Below the pieces are notes generated by a model that searched no databases, had not been told where the DNA came from, and was given only the letters and a program-made list of their open reading frames with translations. A stretch of DNA of 64,000 bases, from NCBI RefSeq assembly GCF_017592545.1, contig NZ_JAGFOA010000002.1, positions 248,001 to 312,000 on the forward strand, read 5' to 3'. Positions 16,655 to 25,994 of the stretch are shown here, piece by piece. The stretch is from Microbacterium stercoris. Lineage in GTDB: Bacteria; Actinomycetota; Actinomycetes; Actinomycetales; Microbacteriaceae. The position numbers and the translations under genes were made by a program. Each line of letters opens with the position of its first letter. Within the stretch, counting starts at the first letter, position 1.

Positions 16655-17938
16655 ATGAGCCGCCGCACCATCGCCCGCCACGGGCACCTGCGCGCACGCA
16701 CCCCGTTCGCGGGTGCTCTGCGGGTGCTCGGCATCGCGCTGTCCTGCCTGCTCGTGGCCGGACTCGGCACCGCCGCGTACGCGACCTGGGACCTGACCCG
16801 CACCTTCGCTCAGAACGCCGTCGCGCTCGAGGGCCAGGAGGCCGCCCCGCCGGACATCGACGCCCTCGTCGGCACGGAGGGCGTCGACCTGCTGCTCACC
16901 GGCATCGACGTCTGCGAGCTGGACTCGCGTCAGAAGTTCGGAGACCGCTGCCCGCAGAGCGAGTCGCGCTACGGCGATGACGGCCGCGAGCTCGGCACCG
17001 GCCTGAACGATGTCAACCTGCTGGTGCACATCTCGCCCGAGCCCCGCCGCATCACCGCGATCGCGTTCCCCCGCGACATGCTCATCCCGATGCCCGAGTG
17101 CACGGATCCGAAGACCGGCACCGTCACCTCCGCGCAGTCGCAGGCGATGATGAACACCGCATATGCGGGCGGTGGCCTCAACTGCGTGGTGCAGGCGATC
17201 GACTCCCTCACCACGCCCTACGACCCGGATCTCGCGATCGACTACGCCGCGACCGTCACGTGGAACGGCGTGATCGAGATCACCAACGCCATCGGCGGCG
17301 TCGACGTCTGCGTCGACGGCACGATCGACGACCCGGAGGCCGGTGGCCTCTACCTCGAGGCGGGAACGCACAACCTCGCAGGCGATCAGGCCCTCGCCTT
17401 CCTGCGCTCGCGCCACGGCGTCGGCGACGGCGGCGATCAGGGACGCATCTCGAACCAGCAGGTCTACATGTCCTCGCTCGCGCGCAAGATGCTCAGCTCG
17501 GGCACGCTGTCCAACCCGGGCACGGTGCTGAGCCTCGCGCGCACGGTCGTCACGAACGTCGACCCCAGCGCCAGCCTCACGCCGGTCGAGCTCGTCAAGA
17601 TCGCGCTCGCCGCGAAGGATGTCGCGCCCGAGAACATCGTGTTCCTGCAGTACCCGGCGGCTCCGTGGTCGCAGGATCCGAACCGTCTCGTCCCCGTCGA
17701 GGCCGATGCCGAGGCACTGATGCAGCTGCTCGCGTCGAACGCCCCGATCTCGCCCACCGGCAAGTACCTCGAGGAGGAGACCCCCACTCAGGAGGCGACT
17801 CAGCCTCCGGTCGAGGCCGGACAGCCCACGACGGATCCGACCACGGACCCGTCGGCCGGCACCGGTGCCGAGGCCGCGCAGCCCGACCAGCTGCTCGGCC
17901 GCACCGCGGCCGACACCAGCTGCTCGCAGGCCAACTGA
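16655..17938 (+). CDS. LytR-CpsA-Psr (LCP) family cell-wall glycopolymer transferase
   Basis: A 427-residue membrane-anchored LCP protein that attaches glycopolymers to peptidoglycan outside the membrane. A single N-terminal membrane segment spans about residues 20-47, then the extracellular LCP domain: LLLTGID, the acidic NDVNLLV block, AFPRDMLIPMP with the phosphate-binding Arg, and FLRSRHGVGDGGDQGRISNQQ with further conserved Arg residues. The tail beyond about 370 is a Pro/Thr/Glu-rich low-complexity linker with a late Cys. The ATG is preceded by a GAAAGG ribosome-binding site. Confidence 0.92.
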   Translation: MSRRTIARHGHLRARTPFAGALRVLGIALSCLLVAGLGTAAYATWDLTRTFAQNAVALEGQEAAPPDIDALVGTEGVDLLLTGIDVCELDSRQKFGDRCPQSESRYGDDGRELGTGLNDVNLLVHISPEPRRITAIAFPRDMLIPMPECTDPKTGTVTSAQSQAMMNTAYAGGGLNCVVQAIDSLTTPYDPDLAIDYAATVTWNGVIEITNAIGGVDVCVDGTIDDPEAGGLYLEAGTHNLAGDQALAFLRSRHGVGDGGDQGRISNQQVYMSSLARKMLSSGTLSNPGTVLSLARTVVTNVDPSASLTPVELVKIALAAKDVAPENIVFLQYPAAPWSQDPNRLVPVEADAEALMQLLASNAPISPTGKYLEEETPTQEATQPPVEAGQPTTDPTTDPSAGTGAEAAQPDQLLGRTAADTSCSQAN

Positions 17939-18028
17939 GCCCACGACCCGCCGCGGTTTTCGCGCAGGTGGCGAGTGCGGTTAGGATGGAATGACGCGCT
18001 CGCAAGGGCGCAGGATCCCTCGGGATCT

Positions 18029-18117
18029 GGAGACGTCGCATAGTCAGGCCTAGTGCACCACCCTGCTAAGGTGGAGTCCCCGTAAGGGGACCAGGGGTTC
18101 AAATCCCCTCGTCTCCG
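18029..18117 (+). tRNA. tRNA-Ser (anticodon GCU)
   Basis: An 89-nt cloverleaf with acceptor GGAGACG/CGTCTCC, anticodon loop CTGCTAA (GCT), a long variable arm closed by GTCCCC/GGGGAC and a GGTTCAAATCC T-arm. CCA is not encoded. A strong terminator follows 6 bp later. Confidence 0.97.
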
Positions 18118-18123
18118 CAGAAG

Positions 18124-18149
18124 AAAACCCCCGCCCAGGCGGGGGTTTT
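18124..18149. terminator. Rho-independent terminator after tRNA-Ser(GCU)
   Basis: A perfect 12-bp stem, AAAACCCCCGCC with GGCGGGGGTTTT, around a tiny loop, with a T-run on the plus strand and A-run upstream. It can act in both directions, for the tRNA and for the converging TetR gene. Confidence 0.9.
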
Positions 18150-18188
18150 CGCGTTCCGGACCGCGACGCGGCGCGGGTATGCCGCGGC

Positions 18189-19460
18189 TCAGCGTCGCGG
18201 GAGGACGTCGTCGAGGTGCGCGATGAGGTGCGCGGCGACGTCGATCGATTCGCGGTCGTAGAGCCACTGGTACTGCAGACCGTCCCAGAGCGCCACGAGC
18301 CAGGCCGCCTCGAACTCGGGGTCGCGATGCGCGGGGAGGTCTCCGTCGGCCTGTGCGGCCCGGAAGAGGTCGGCGAAGTAGTCGGTGGCGCTGGCGAGGC
18401 GCGTCTCGAAGTACTCGTGCGCGACGTGGCCAGCCGGCACGGCCTCGCACGACAGCACGGCGTACACCTCGATGAGTCCCGGCTCGTGGGCGGCGTTGTG
18501 TGCGGCGCCCGTCGGCAGCGCACGCAGCACGTCGGCCGCCCGGGTCGGGTGCGCGTCGGTCGTCACCTGCTCGATCAGTCGATCGCGCTCGGTGAGCACG
18601 GCGCGCAGCAGCTCCTCCTTCGAGGAGAAGTAGTGCAGCAGCGTGGATTTCGAGACGCCGACGTGTTCGGCGACCTCGCGCAGGCTCGTGTCGCCGTAGC
18701 CGTCGCGAGCGAAGAGCTGCATCGCGCTGGCGAGCACCTGCTCGCGGCGCTGACGGCCGGTGCGGTAGCCGACGGGTGGGGCGTCGGGCTGGGCCAGTGC
18801 CATCGTCGGGAGGGGCTGGGGGATGACCTCACCGCGCGGGCCGTCGTCCTCCCGCCATCCCCGGGGCAGCGCGAGGAGATCCTCGTATGTCTCCAGCGCG
18901 CTCGCGACGTCGACGCGGCGCGGCAGGTACTGCTCGAGCACCTGCAGTCCGTCCCACGCCGCGACCACGCGCACCGACTCCTCGCGTGGGTCGCGATCCG
19001 CGGCGATGGCGTCGTGCGCGACGGCGTCCTCCATGGCGTCCGTGCACATCTCCAGCAGGCGCGCGTAGCGATCGCGCATCAGCGCGTGAGCCGGGTGGCG
19101 GGTCGTCGACGCCTCGCCGGTCAGGGCCGCGAAGAGTGCGAGATAACCCGGCACGCGCTCGTTGTCCCGGGCGATCTCGCTGAACCCGAGGATGCCCGGC
19201 TCGGCCGCGGCCGCGCGCTCGAGCACACGAAGGCGGTTCTGCTCCTCGAAGGTCGCGACCACCTCGGCCAGCAGCTCGCCTCGCGTGGCGAAGTGCCCCA
19301 GGAGCCCGGGATGGCTGATCCCGGCGGCGGCGGCGATCTCGCGCAACGAGGTCGCGCGGTAGCCGCGCGCGATGAACTCCTCACGCGCGGCGGCGACGAT
19401 CGCGGCTCGCGTGCTGCCGCTCCGCCTGCTCCGGGTCGTCCCCGGCTCGACCGTCGTCAT
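18189..19460 (-). CDS. Tandem double-TetR transcriptional regulator
   Basis: A 423-residue protein made of two complete TetR/AcrR units in one chain. Unit 1 has its helix-turn-helix at about 18-65 (TSLREIAAAAGISHPGLLGHF) and unit 2 at about 235-285 (TSLREVAEHVGVSKSTLLHYF), each followed by its own ligand domain ending in a matching AAWDGLQ / ALWDGLQ block. Typical TetR proteins are about 200 residues, so this is a fused duplication, not a misread: there is no internal stop and the linker is short and Pro-rich (about 205-230). It is divergent from the GPH transporter and GH3 operon and is their likely repressor. The start has a GAAGGAGA ribosome-binding site, unlike the leaderless regulators here. 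Confidence 0.9.
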   Translation of the reverse strand: MTTVEPGTTRSRRSGSTRAAIVAAAREEFIARGYRATSLREIAAAAGISHPGLLGHFATRGELLAEVVATFEEQNRLRVLERAAAAEPGILGFSEIARDNERVPGYLALFAALTGEASTTRHPAHALMRDRYARLLEMCTDAMEDAVAHDAIAADRDPREESVRVVAAWDGLQVLEQYLPRRVDVASALETYEDLLALPRGWREDDGPRGEVIPQPLPTMALAQPDAPPVGYRTGRQRREQVLASAMQLFARDGYGDTSLREVAEHVGVSKSTLLHYFSSKEELLRAVLTERDRLIEQVTTDAHPTRAADVLRALPTGAAHNAAHEPGLIEVYAVLSCEAVPAGHVAHEYFETRLASATDYFADLFRAAQADGDLPAHRDPEFEAAWLVALWDGLQYQWLYDRESIDVAAHLIAHLDDVLPRR

Positions 19461-19498
19461 CGTGTCTCCTTCATCCGGATCCGATCCTATCGATGCCC

Positions 19499-19538
19499 GG
19501 TTACCACTCGGTCGAAGTTGGGTTACCAATCGGTCGAA
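19499..19538. promoter_or_regulatory. Two direct-repeat operators for the tandem TetR regulator
   Basis: GGTTACCACTCGGTCGAA (19499-19516) and GGTTACCAATCGGTCGAA (19521-19538) differ at one position and start 22 bp apart, about two helical turns. Each holds an ACC-N4-GGT inverted core. They lie between the regulator and the GPH operon. Confidence 0.78.
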
Positions 19539-19551
19539 TTTGGCGTAGTGT
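19523..19551 (+). promoter_or_regulatory. Candidate promoter of the GPH/GH3 operon
   Basis: TTACCA and TAGTGT are separated by 17 bp. The -35 box lies inside operator 2, so bound regulator would block it. Matches to consensus are modest. Confidence 0.35.
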
Positions 19552-19602
19552 GCTCCGTGATCGCATCGACGAGGATGCGCATGACCAGCGAAAAGGACTC
19601 CG

Positions 19603-20907
19603 ATGACAGAGATGTCACCCGCCGCCAACGCCGCGGCTGTCGGCACCACCGGCTTCAAGGCTCCGGGGATCACCCCCGACAAGACACCGCGCACGTACGC
19701 GCCCGCGCTCGCGGCCGTGAACTTCGGCGTCTTCCTCGCGCTCCTCACGCCCGTCATGGTGTCGATGGCCTTCAAGGTGCAGCACATCTCGGCGACGCCC
19801 GAGGAGGCGACCGGCAATCTCGGTCTCGTGATGGGCGTCGGCGCCCTGTTCGCGCTCGTCGCGAACCCGCTCGCGGGCCGCCTGTCCGACCGCACCACCT
19901 CGCGGTGGGGCATGCGTCGCCCGTGGGTGCTCGGCGGCACCCTCGTGGGTCTCGGCGGATTTGTGCTCATCGGGGTCGCCACCTCGGTGTGGGTGGTGCT
20001 CATCGCCTGGTGCCTCGTGCAGGCGGCGATGAACGCGGCGCTCGCCGCGGCGAACGCGACCCTGCCCGATCAGGTTCCCGCCGCCAGCCGCGGCAAGGTC
20101 TCCGGCCTGGTGGGGATCACCACGCCCCTGGGCATCCTCGGCGGCAGCTTCCTCACCACGCTGCTCGCCGACGACGTCGCGCGCTTCGTTGTGCCCGGCG
20201 CGATCGCCGCGGTGCTGGCGGTGCTCTTCGTGTTCGTGCTGCGCGACCGCCGACTCGAGCACGCCCCCGCGCAGCGCCTGACGATCGGCCAGTTCTTCGG
20301 ATCCTTCGTCTTCAACCCCGTCAAGCACCCCGACTTCGGCTGGACCTGGCTGACGAAGTTCCTCATCATGTTCGGCTACGCCGGCGTCGCGACCTTCCTG
20401 CCCTTCTACCTGACCGAGAAGTTCCAGCTGGACGAGCAGGGCGCGGTGTCGACGATCCTGCTCGCCAACGTGGCGTCGATGATCGCCATGATGATCTCGT
20501 CCCCGCTCGGCGGTTTCCTCTCGGACAAGGTGGGCAAGCGTCGTCCGTTCGTGGCGGTCGCCGGCCTCGTGATGGTGGTCGGTCTCGCGCTGCTGGCGAT
20601 CGCGCCCGACGTCACGACGCTGATCATCGCGCAGGCCATCATCGGCTTCGGTGCCGGATCGTTCTTCTCCGTCGACCTGGCCCTCGCCACCCAGGTGCTG
20701 CCCAACCCCGACGACACGGCCAAGGACCTCGGCGTGCTCAACATCGCCAACGCGCTGCCGCAGTCCATCGCCCCGGCCATCGCCCCCGCGATCATCGCCT
20801 TCGGAGCGACGACCGCCCTGGGCGGCTACACCACCTGGTACCTGTTCGGCGCCCTGGTGGCCCTCGCCGGCGCTGTACTCGTCTACCGCATCAAGGGAGT
20901 GAAGTGA
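19603..20907 (+). CDS. GPH-type MFS sugar transporter
   Basis: A 434-residue multi-pass permease resembling the glycoside-pentoside-hexuronide (GPH)/MFS sugar:cation symporters. Around 12 hydrophobic segments are visible. The loop after segment 2 has GRLSDRTTSRWGMRRPWVLGG, matching the family's D-R-[ST]-x-x-[RK]-x-G-x-x-RP[WY] loop, and a matching LGGFLSDKVGKRRPF follows at the half-way point. Its TGA shares an A with the ATG of the first GH3 gene (TGATG), so the operon imports a beta-glucoside or similar oligosaccharide for intracellular hydrolysis. Ribosome-binding site AAAAGGA precedes the ATG. Confidence 0.88.
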   Translation: MTEMSPAANAAAVGTTGFKAPGITPDKTPRTYAPALAAVNFGVFLALLTPVMVSMAFKVQHISATPEEATGNLGLVMGVGALFALVANPLAGRLSDRTTSRWGMRRPWVLGGTLVGLGGFVLIGVATSVWVVLIAWCLVQAAMNAALAAANATLPDQVPAASRGKVSGLVGITTPLGILGGSFLTTLLADDVARFVVPGAIAAVLAVLFVFVLRDRRLEHAPAQRLTIGQFFGSFVFNPVKHPDFGWTWLTKFLIMFGYAGVATFLPFYLTEKFQLDEQGAVSTILLANVASMIAMMISSPLGGFLSDKVGKRRPFVAVAGLVMVVGLALLAIAPDVTTLIIAQAIIGFGAGSFFSVDLALATQVLPNPDDTAKDLGVLNIANALPQSIAPAIAPAIIAFGATTALGGYTTWYLFGALVALAGAVLVYRIKGVK

Positions 20908-22703
20908 TGACCGACGCTTCCACCGTCGCCGTACCCGTCGCCCGTGAGGGCGAGCGCCCGTGGCTCGACGCCGACCTTCCCGTCGAGCAGCGCATCGACC
21001 TGCTGCTCGCCGAGATGACGCTCGAAGAGAAGGCCGGGCTCTTCTTCCACACCATGATCACGATGGGGCAGGATGGCGAGCTCGCCGGTCCCGATCCGAC
21101 CTTCGGGCTGCCGAGCACCCGCGAGTATGTGATCGAGCGGCGTCTGAACCACTTCAACCTGCTCGGCGGCGCGCAGACCGCGGGCGAGATCGCGCGCTGG
21201 CACAACGCGCTGCAGCGCCTCGCGGCCTCGACGCGTCTGGGCATCCCGGTGACGCTGTCGACGGATCCGCGTCACTCGTTCACCGACAACCCCGGCGCGG
21301 CGATGATGGCGGGACCGTTCTCGCAGTGGCCCGACACGCTGGGGCTCGCGGCCACGCGCGATCCCGACCTCGTCGAGCGGTTCGGCGACATCGCCCGGCA
21401 GGAGTACGCCGCCGTCGGGATCCGTGTGGCCCTGCACCCGCAGGTCGACCTGGCCACCGAGCCCCGCTGGTCGCGCCAGCTGCAGACCTTCGGCGAGGAC
21501 GCGCAGGTGGCGGGCGAGCTCGGGGCGGCGTACATCCGCGGCTTCCAGCGCGGCGAGGCCTTCGGTCCCGGCGCCGTGTCGACCATGGTCAAGCACTTCC
21601 CGGGCGGCGGCCCCCAGCAGGACGGTGAGGACCCGCACTTCGAGTACGGCCGCGAGCAGGTCTATCCGGGCGGGAAGTTCGAGCTGCACCTGAAGCCCTT
21701 CGAGGACGCCTTCGCCGCCGGAGTGCGGCAGGTGATGCCGTACTACGGCATGCCCATCGGCACCGAGTACGAGGCGGTCGGCTTCGGCTTCAACAAGTCG
21801 GTGCTCACGGGCCTGCTGCGCGAGCGCTACGGCTTCGAGGGCGTCGTCTGCACCGACTGGGGACTCATCACCGATGCCGACATCATGGGTCAGCCCTTCC
21901 CCGCACGGGCGTGGGGCGTCGAGCACCTCTCGCGCGAGGAGCGCATGGTGAAGATCATCGACGCCGGCGCGGACCAGTTCGGCGGAGAGGCCTGCCCCGA
22001 ACTGCTCGTCACCCTCGTGCGCGAGGGCCGGATCAGCGAGGAGCGAGTGGACGCGTCGGCTCGCCGCCTGCTGCGCGAGAAGTTCCTGCTGGGTCTCTTC
22101 GAGGATCCGTACGTCGACGAGGCCGCCGCGGACGCGATCGTCGGGTCGCCGGAGTTCCGTGCCGCCGGCGATGCCGCGCAGCGCGCCGCGCTTACGGTCC
22201 TCGCGAACCGCGACGCCCTTCTTCCCCTCGCGAAGGGGCTGAAGCTCTACGTCGAGGGGATCGCGCCGGACGTCGCCGCGGCCTACGGCGACGTGGTCGA
22301 CACCCCGGACGAGGCCGACGTCGCCGTGATCCGGCTGCAGGCACCGTTCGAGCAGCGGGGCAGCGGCTTCGAGTCGTTCTTCCACGCGGGATCCCTCGAC
22401 TTCCCGGCAGAGGTCATCGCGCGGGTGAACGAAGTCGCCGCCGCCGTGCCCACCGTGGTCGACGTCTTCCTCGACCGTCCCGCGATCCTGACCCCCATCG
22501 CCGAGACGGCGCACGCGCTCGTGGGCAACTGGGGCGCCAGCGCGCAGGCGCTGCTCGACGTGCTCACCGGGGCGGCCGTCGCCGAAGGGCGGCTGCCGTT
22601 CGATCTGCCGCGTTCGATGGCGGCGGTCGAGGCGTCCCGGCCGGATGTGCCGTTCGACACCGAGGACCCCCTGTTCCGCTTCGGACACGGTCTCACCCTG
22701 TGA
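20907..22703 (+). CDS. Glycoside hydrolase family 3 enzyme (short form)
   Basis: A 598-residue GH3 glycosidase with no signal peptide, so it acts in the cytoplasm on imported sugar. The N-terminal TIM-barrel domain holds MVKHFPGGGPQQDGEDPH (about 226-245) and the nucleophile Asp in GVVCTDWGLI (near residue 319); the C-terminal domain ends with FRFGHGLTL and lacks the FnIII domain of the larger paralogue. GH3 covers beta-glucosidases, xylosidases and related activities; specificity is not decidable. It overlaps the transporter stop by one base. Confidence 0.9.
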   Translation: MTDASTVAVPVAREGERPWLDADLPVEQRIDLLLAEMTLEEKAGLFFHTMITMGQDGELAGPDPTFGLPSTREYVIERRLNHFNLLGGAQTAGEIARWHNALQRLAASTRLGIPVTLSTDPRHSFTDNPGAAMMAGPFSQWPDTLGLAATRDPDLVERFGDIARQEYAAVGIRVALHPQVDLATEPRWSRQLQTFGEDAQVAGELGAAYIRGFQRGEAFGPGAVSTMVKHFPGGGPQQDGEDPHFEYGREQVYPGGKFELHLKPFEDAFAAGVRQVMPYYGMPIGTEYEAVGFGFNKSVLTGLLRERYGFEGVVCTDWGLITDADIMGQPFPARAWGVEHLSREERMVKIIDAGADQFGGEACPELLVTLVREGRISEERVDASARRLLREKFLLGLFEDPYVDEAAADAIVGSPEFRAAGDAAQRAALTVLANRDALLPLAKGLKLYVEGIAPDVAAAYGDVVDTPDEADVAVIRLQAPFEQRGSGFESFFHAGSLDFPAEVIARVNEVAAAVPTVVDVFLDRPAILTPIAETAHALVGNWGASAQALLDVLTGAAVAEGRLPFDLPRSMAAVEASRPDVPFDTEDPLFRFGHGLTL

Positions 22704-22785
22704 CGCTCCGACCGCGCACCGCCCCGGAGCACCGCTCCACCGGCGGACAGACCACCACACCAGCAACAGCAGAGAAGGAGTCGCG

Positions 22786-25026
22786 ATGACGACGTTCGAC
22801 GAGGCGAAGGCGGCGATCGAGGGGCTCACCCTCGAGGAGAAGGCGGGGCTCACCAGCGGGCTCGACTTCTGGCACACGAAGGGCGCGGGTCCCGTCCCGT
22901 CCGTGATGGTGACGGATGGCCCCCACGGCCTGCGTAAGCAGCGCGCCGCGGGCGATCACCTGGGCCTCGAGGACAGCGTGCCCGCGACCTGCTTCCCGCC
23001 CGCGGTGGGGCTCGGCGCGTCGTTCGACCCCGAGCTGGTCGGTCGGGTGGGTGCGGCGCTCGGTGCGGAGACGTCGATCGAGGAGGTCGCCGTGCTGCTC
23101 GGCCCCGGGGTCAACATCAAGCGCTCGCCGCTGTGCGGCCGGAACTTCGAGTACTTCTCCGAGGATCCCGTCGTCTCGGGCGTGATCGGCGCGGCCTGGG
23201 TCAAGGGGGTGCAGTCGCAGGGCGTGGGCACGTCGCTCAAGCACTTCGCCGCCAACAACCAGGAGACCGACCGCCTGCGCGTCTCGAGCGAGGTCGACCC
23301 GCGCACCCTGCGCGAGATCTACCTGCGCGGGTTCCAGCGCGTTGTGGAGGACGCGCAGCCCTGGACCGTGATGTGCGCGTACAACCGGATCAACGGCGTC
23401 TACGCGTCGGAGGACCCCTGGCTGCTCACCTCGGTCCTGCGCGACGAATGGGGCTTCGAGGGACTCGTCGTCTCCGACTGGGGTGCGGTCAATGACCGCG
23501 TCGCGGCGCTCGCCGCGGGCCTGGACCTCGAGATGCCCTCGAGCGCGGGCCGCACCGACGCGAAGATCGTCGAGGCGGTGCGATCCGGCGCCCTCGACGA
23601 GTCGGTCGTCGACCGCGCCGCCGCCCGCGTCGCGAAGCTCGCCCTCGCGGCGACGAGCGCGAAGCGCGTCGAGGGTCCGCTCGACGTCGACGCCCACCAC
23701 GCCCTCGCCCGTGAGGCCGCTGGCCGCTCCATCGTGCTGCTCAAGAACGACGGCGCGGTGCTTCCGCTGGCCAAGGACGCCGACCTCGCCGTGATCGGCG
23801 TCTTCGCGCGCGAACCGCGGTTCCAGGGCGCCGGCTCCTCGCTGATCAACCCCACCCGCGTGGACGCGGCGATCGACGAGATCCGCGCGCTGTCGTCCGG
23901 CGACGTGGTGTTCGCCGAGGGATTCACGATCGACGAGGCGGCTCCCGAGGCCGAGACCGCGCGCCTACGCGACGAAGCCGTGGCTGCGGCCTCCCGCGCA
24001 TCGACCGCGGTGGTGTTCGTCGGGCTGCCGGCCCGCCTCGAGTCGGAGGGCTTCGACCGCTCGACGATCGAGCTGCCCGCCGACCAGCTCGCCCTGATCG
24101 ACGCGGTGGCCAGCGCGAACCCGCGCACGGTCGTGGTGCTCTCGCACGGCGGCGTCGTCGCGCTGCCGTTCGCCGACCGCGTGCCCGCGATCCTCGACGG
24201 CTCGCTGCTCGGCCAGGCGGGCGGCGGGGCCACCGCCGACGTGCTCTTCGGCGACGTGAACCCGTCGGCCAAGCTCACCGAGACCGTTCCCGTGCGCATC
24301 GAGGACAACCCGGCCTACCTCTCCTTCCCGGGCGAGTTCGGTCGTGTGCACTACGGCGAGGGCCTGTTCGTCGGCTACCGCTGGTACGACGCCCGGGATC
24401 TCGCGGTGACCTTCCCGTTCGGCCACGGCCTGTCGTACACGTCGTTCGCCTACGGCGAGGCGGCGGCGGCGACCACCGCGGACGGTGACCTCGAGGTGCG
24501 CGTCGCCGTGACGAACACGGGCGAGCGCGACGGCCGCGAAGTGGTCCAGGTGTACACGTCGCTGCCCGGATCGGCGGTGTCCCGTCCGGTTCGCGAGCTG
24601 AAGGCGTTCGCGAGCGTCGCGCTCGCCGCCGGGGAGACGCGCGAGGTCGTGCTCCGTGTCCGCCGCTCCGATCTCGCCTACTGGGACGTGCGCGTGGACG
24701 GCTGGGTCGTCGAAGGCGGCGCATACCGGGTGGAGGTCGGCGCGTCGAGCCGCGACATCCGCACCACGACCGACGTCGAGGTCGAGGGGGACGCGGTGTT
24801 TCAGCCGATCACCCGCGACTCCTCTCTCGGTGAGGTCTTCGCGGATCCGACGGCCGCCGCCGCGCTGCACGCGCTGCTGGAGCGCACCGGCGCCGGTGGC
24901 CTCGCCGCCTCGGAGGACGAGGGCATCCAGATGATGATGGCGTCGTTCCCCGTGGGGCGCATGGGCATGTTCGGGCTGGGCGACGAGGAGCTCGAGCAGT
25001 TCCTCGCCGCCGCCAACGCGCGCTGA
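22786..25026 (+). CDS. Glycoside hydrolase family 3 beta-glucosidase (long form)
   Basis: A 746-residue GH3 enzyme with three domains: barrel (1-300; SLKHFAANNQETDR, nucleophile Asp in GLVVSDWGAV near residue 232), alpha/beta sandwich (about 320-550), and a C-terminal FnIII-like domain (about 580-680, VRVAVTNTGERDGREVVQVY). No signal peptide. It starts 82 bp after the first GH3 gene with a strong AGAAGGAG site, so it may be translated more efficiently. Low similarity to its neighbour suggests different substrates rather than a recent duplication. A strong terminator follows. Confidence 0.93.
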   Translation: MTTFDEAKAAIEGLTLEEKAGLTSGLDFWHTKGAGPVPSVMVTDGPHGLRKQRAAGDHLGLEDSVPATCFPPAVGLGASFDPELVGRVGAALGAETSIEEVAVLLGPGVNIKRSPLCGRNFEYFSEDPVVSGVIGAAWVKGVQSQGVGTSLKHFAANNQETDRLRVSSEVDPRTLREIYLRGFQRVVEDAQPWTVMCAYNRINGVYASEDPWLLTSVLRDEWGFEGLVVSDWGAVNDRVAALAAGLDLEMPSSAGRTDAKIVEAVRSGALDESVVDRAAARVAKLALAATSAKRVEGPLDVDAHHALAREAAGRSIVLLKNDGAVLPLAKDADLAVIGVFAREPRFQGAGSSLINPTRVDAAIDEIRALSSGDVVFAEGFTIDEAAPEAETARLRDEAVAAASRASTAVVFVGLPARLESEGFDRSTIELPADQLALIDAVASANPRTVVVLSHGGVVALPFADRVPAILDGSLLGQAGGGATADVLFGDVNPSAKLTETVPVRIEDNPAYLSFPGEFGRVHYGEGLFVGYRWYDARDLAVTFPFGHGLSYTSFAYGEAAAATTADGDLEVRVAVTNTGERDGREVVQVYTSLPGSAVSRPVRELKAFASVALAAGETREVVLRVRRSDLAYWDVRVDGWVVEGGAYRVEVGASSRDIRTTTDVEVEGDAVFQPITRDSSLGEVFADPTAAAALHALLERTGAGGLAASEDEGIQMMMASFPVGRMGMFGLGDEELEQFLAAANAR

Positions 25027-25060
25027 GCACGCCTGCCCGGGCTCCCGGGTCGAGGTTCAT

Positions 25061-25096
25061 GGAGGCCATCCGGACACTCTTCTCCGGATGGCCTCC
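25061..25096. terminator. Terminator of the GPH/GH3 operon
   Basis: A perfect 14-bp stem (25061-25074 with 25083-25096) and loop CACTCTTC, 34 bp after the GH3 stop. No strong U-tract. Confidence 0.75.
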
Positions 25097-25151
25097 GTGC
25101 ATGGCCGGTGCCCGGGTCGCGGTGGGCTGAGCGCCGGGATGCTGCGCGGGG

Positions 25152-25667
25152 TCAGTTGAGCGCGATGATCGCGAGGTTCAGCGTGGTGGCGAAGGCGAGC
25201 CAGAGCGCGTAGGCGATCATGATCGCCATCGCCGTGCGCGACCAGCGCGGAGCCGTCAGGATCAGCCACAGCACCGTGAGCAGCAGGGCCAGGATGATCG
25301 CGGCGGCGATCCACCAGGCGGCCTCGCCGATCACAGGGAACCCCGCGAAGAACGCGGGCGTCCAGGCCGCGTTGAGCACGAGCTGCACGATCCAGCCGGT
25401 GAGCCACGGGCGGGCGCGGTTGCGGTTGCCGGAGCCGAGGTACCCGCGGCGCCACACCAGGAAGCACGCGAGCGCGATGCCCGCGTAGAGCAGCGTCCAC
25501 ACGGGGCCGAACACTCCGTTCGGCGGTGACCAGGGCGCGCGTTCGGCCTCCGCGTACCATCCGTCGACGTTCGAGGTGGTCGCAAGCGACCCGCCGAGCG
25601 CCACGGCCGCCACCGCCGCGAGCAGGATCACCGCGACGACGATCTGGCGCGCGACCGGCGGCCGCAC
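25152..25667 (-). CDS. tspO: TspO/MBR family tryptophan-rich sensory protein
   Basis: A 171-residue five-helix membrane protein of the TspO/peripheral benzodiazepine receptor family, which binds porphyrins and related ligands. Typical elements are WYAEAERAPWSPPNGVFGPVWTLLYAGIA (about 37-65), LNAAWTPAFF (about 99-108) and the C-terminal YALWLAFATTLN. The start is a GTG at 25665-25667, only 23 bp after the upstream gene's stop, so the two form an operon. Ligand and role unknown. Confidence 0.9.
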   Translation of the reverse strand: MRPPVARQIVVAVILLAAVAAVALGGSLATTSNVDGWYAEAERAPWSPPNGVFGPVWTLLYAGIALACFLVWRRGYLGSGNRNRARPWLTGWIVQLVLNAAWTPAFFAGFPVIGEAAWWIAAAIILALLLTVLWLILTAPRWSRTAMAIMIAYALWLAFATTLNLAIIALN

Positions 25668-25690
25668 AACGCTGTCGGGACGCGATGCGC

Positions 25691-25915
25691 TCAGGATGAC
25701 TCCCCGCCCTGGGCTTCGGCATGCGTGCGGGCGGCATCGCGCACCGCCTCGAGGGTGGAGGTGTCGCGGCCGGCCTGCACCTCGCCGACCGCGTCGGAGG
25801 TGGCGTAGTTGTACACGACCTCGACGAGGTCGAGCAGGAACTGCGCGCGCCCGGCGGCGTCGAGAGGCTTGAGCTGCTGTTCGATGTCTGCGGCGAGCAT
25901 GGTGTCGAGTGCCAT
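25691..25915 (-). CDS. Small hypothetical protein
   Basis: A 74-residue acidic, mostly helical protein (LEADIEQQLKPLDAAGR-like start, then FLLDLVEVVYNYATSDAVGEVQ). No family is recognised and no membrane segment is seen. It is 23 bp upstream of tspO on the same strand. Codon use and size are ordinary for a real gene, but no promoter or ribosome-binding site stands out. Confidence 0.6.
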   Translation of the reverse strand: MALDTMLAADIEQQLKPLDAAGRAQFLLDLVEVVYNYATSDAVGEVQAGRDTSTLEAVRDAARTHAEAQGGESS

Positions 25916-25994
25916 GTCCGCGACGTTACGACGTGCTCGCCGATGCGGGAAAGGGGTTGCGTTCCGCCGCTGAGTGGGGCAGGCGGCCCCCTGA

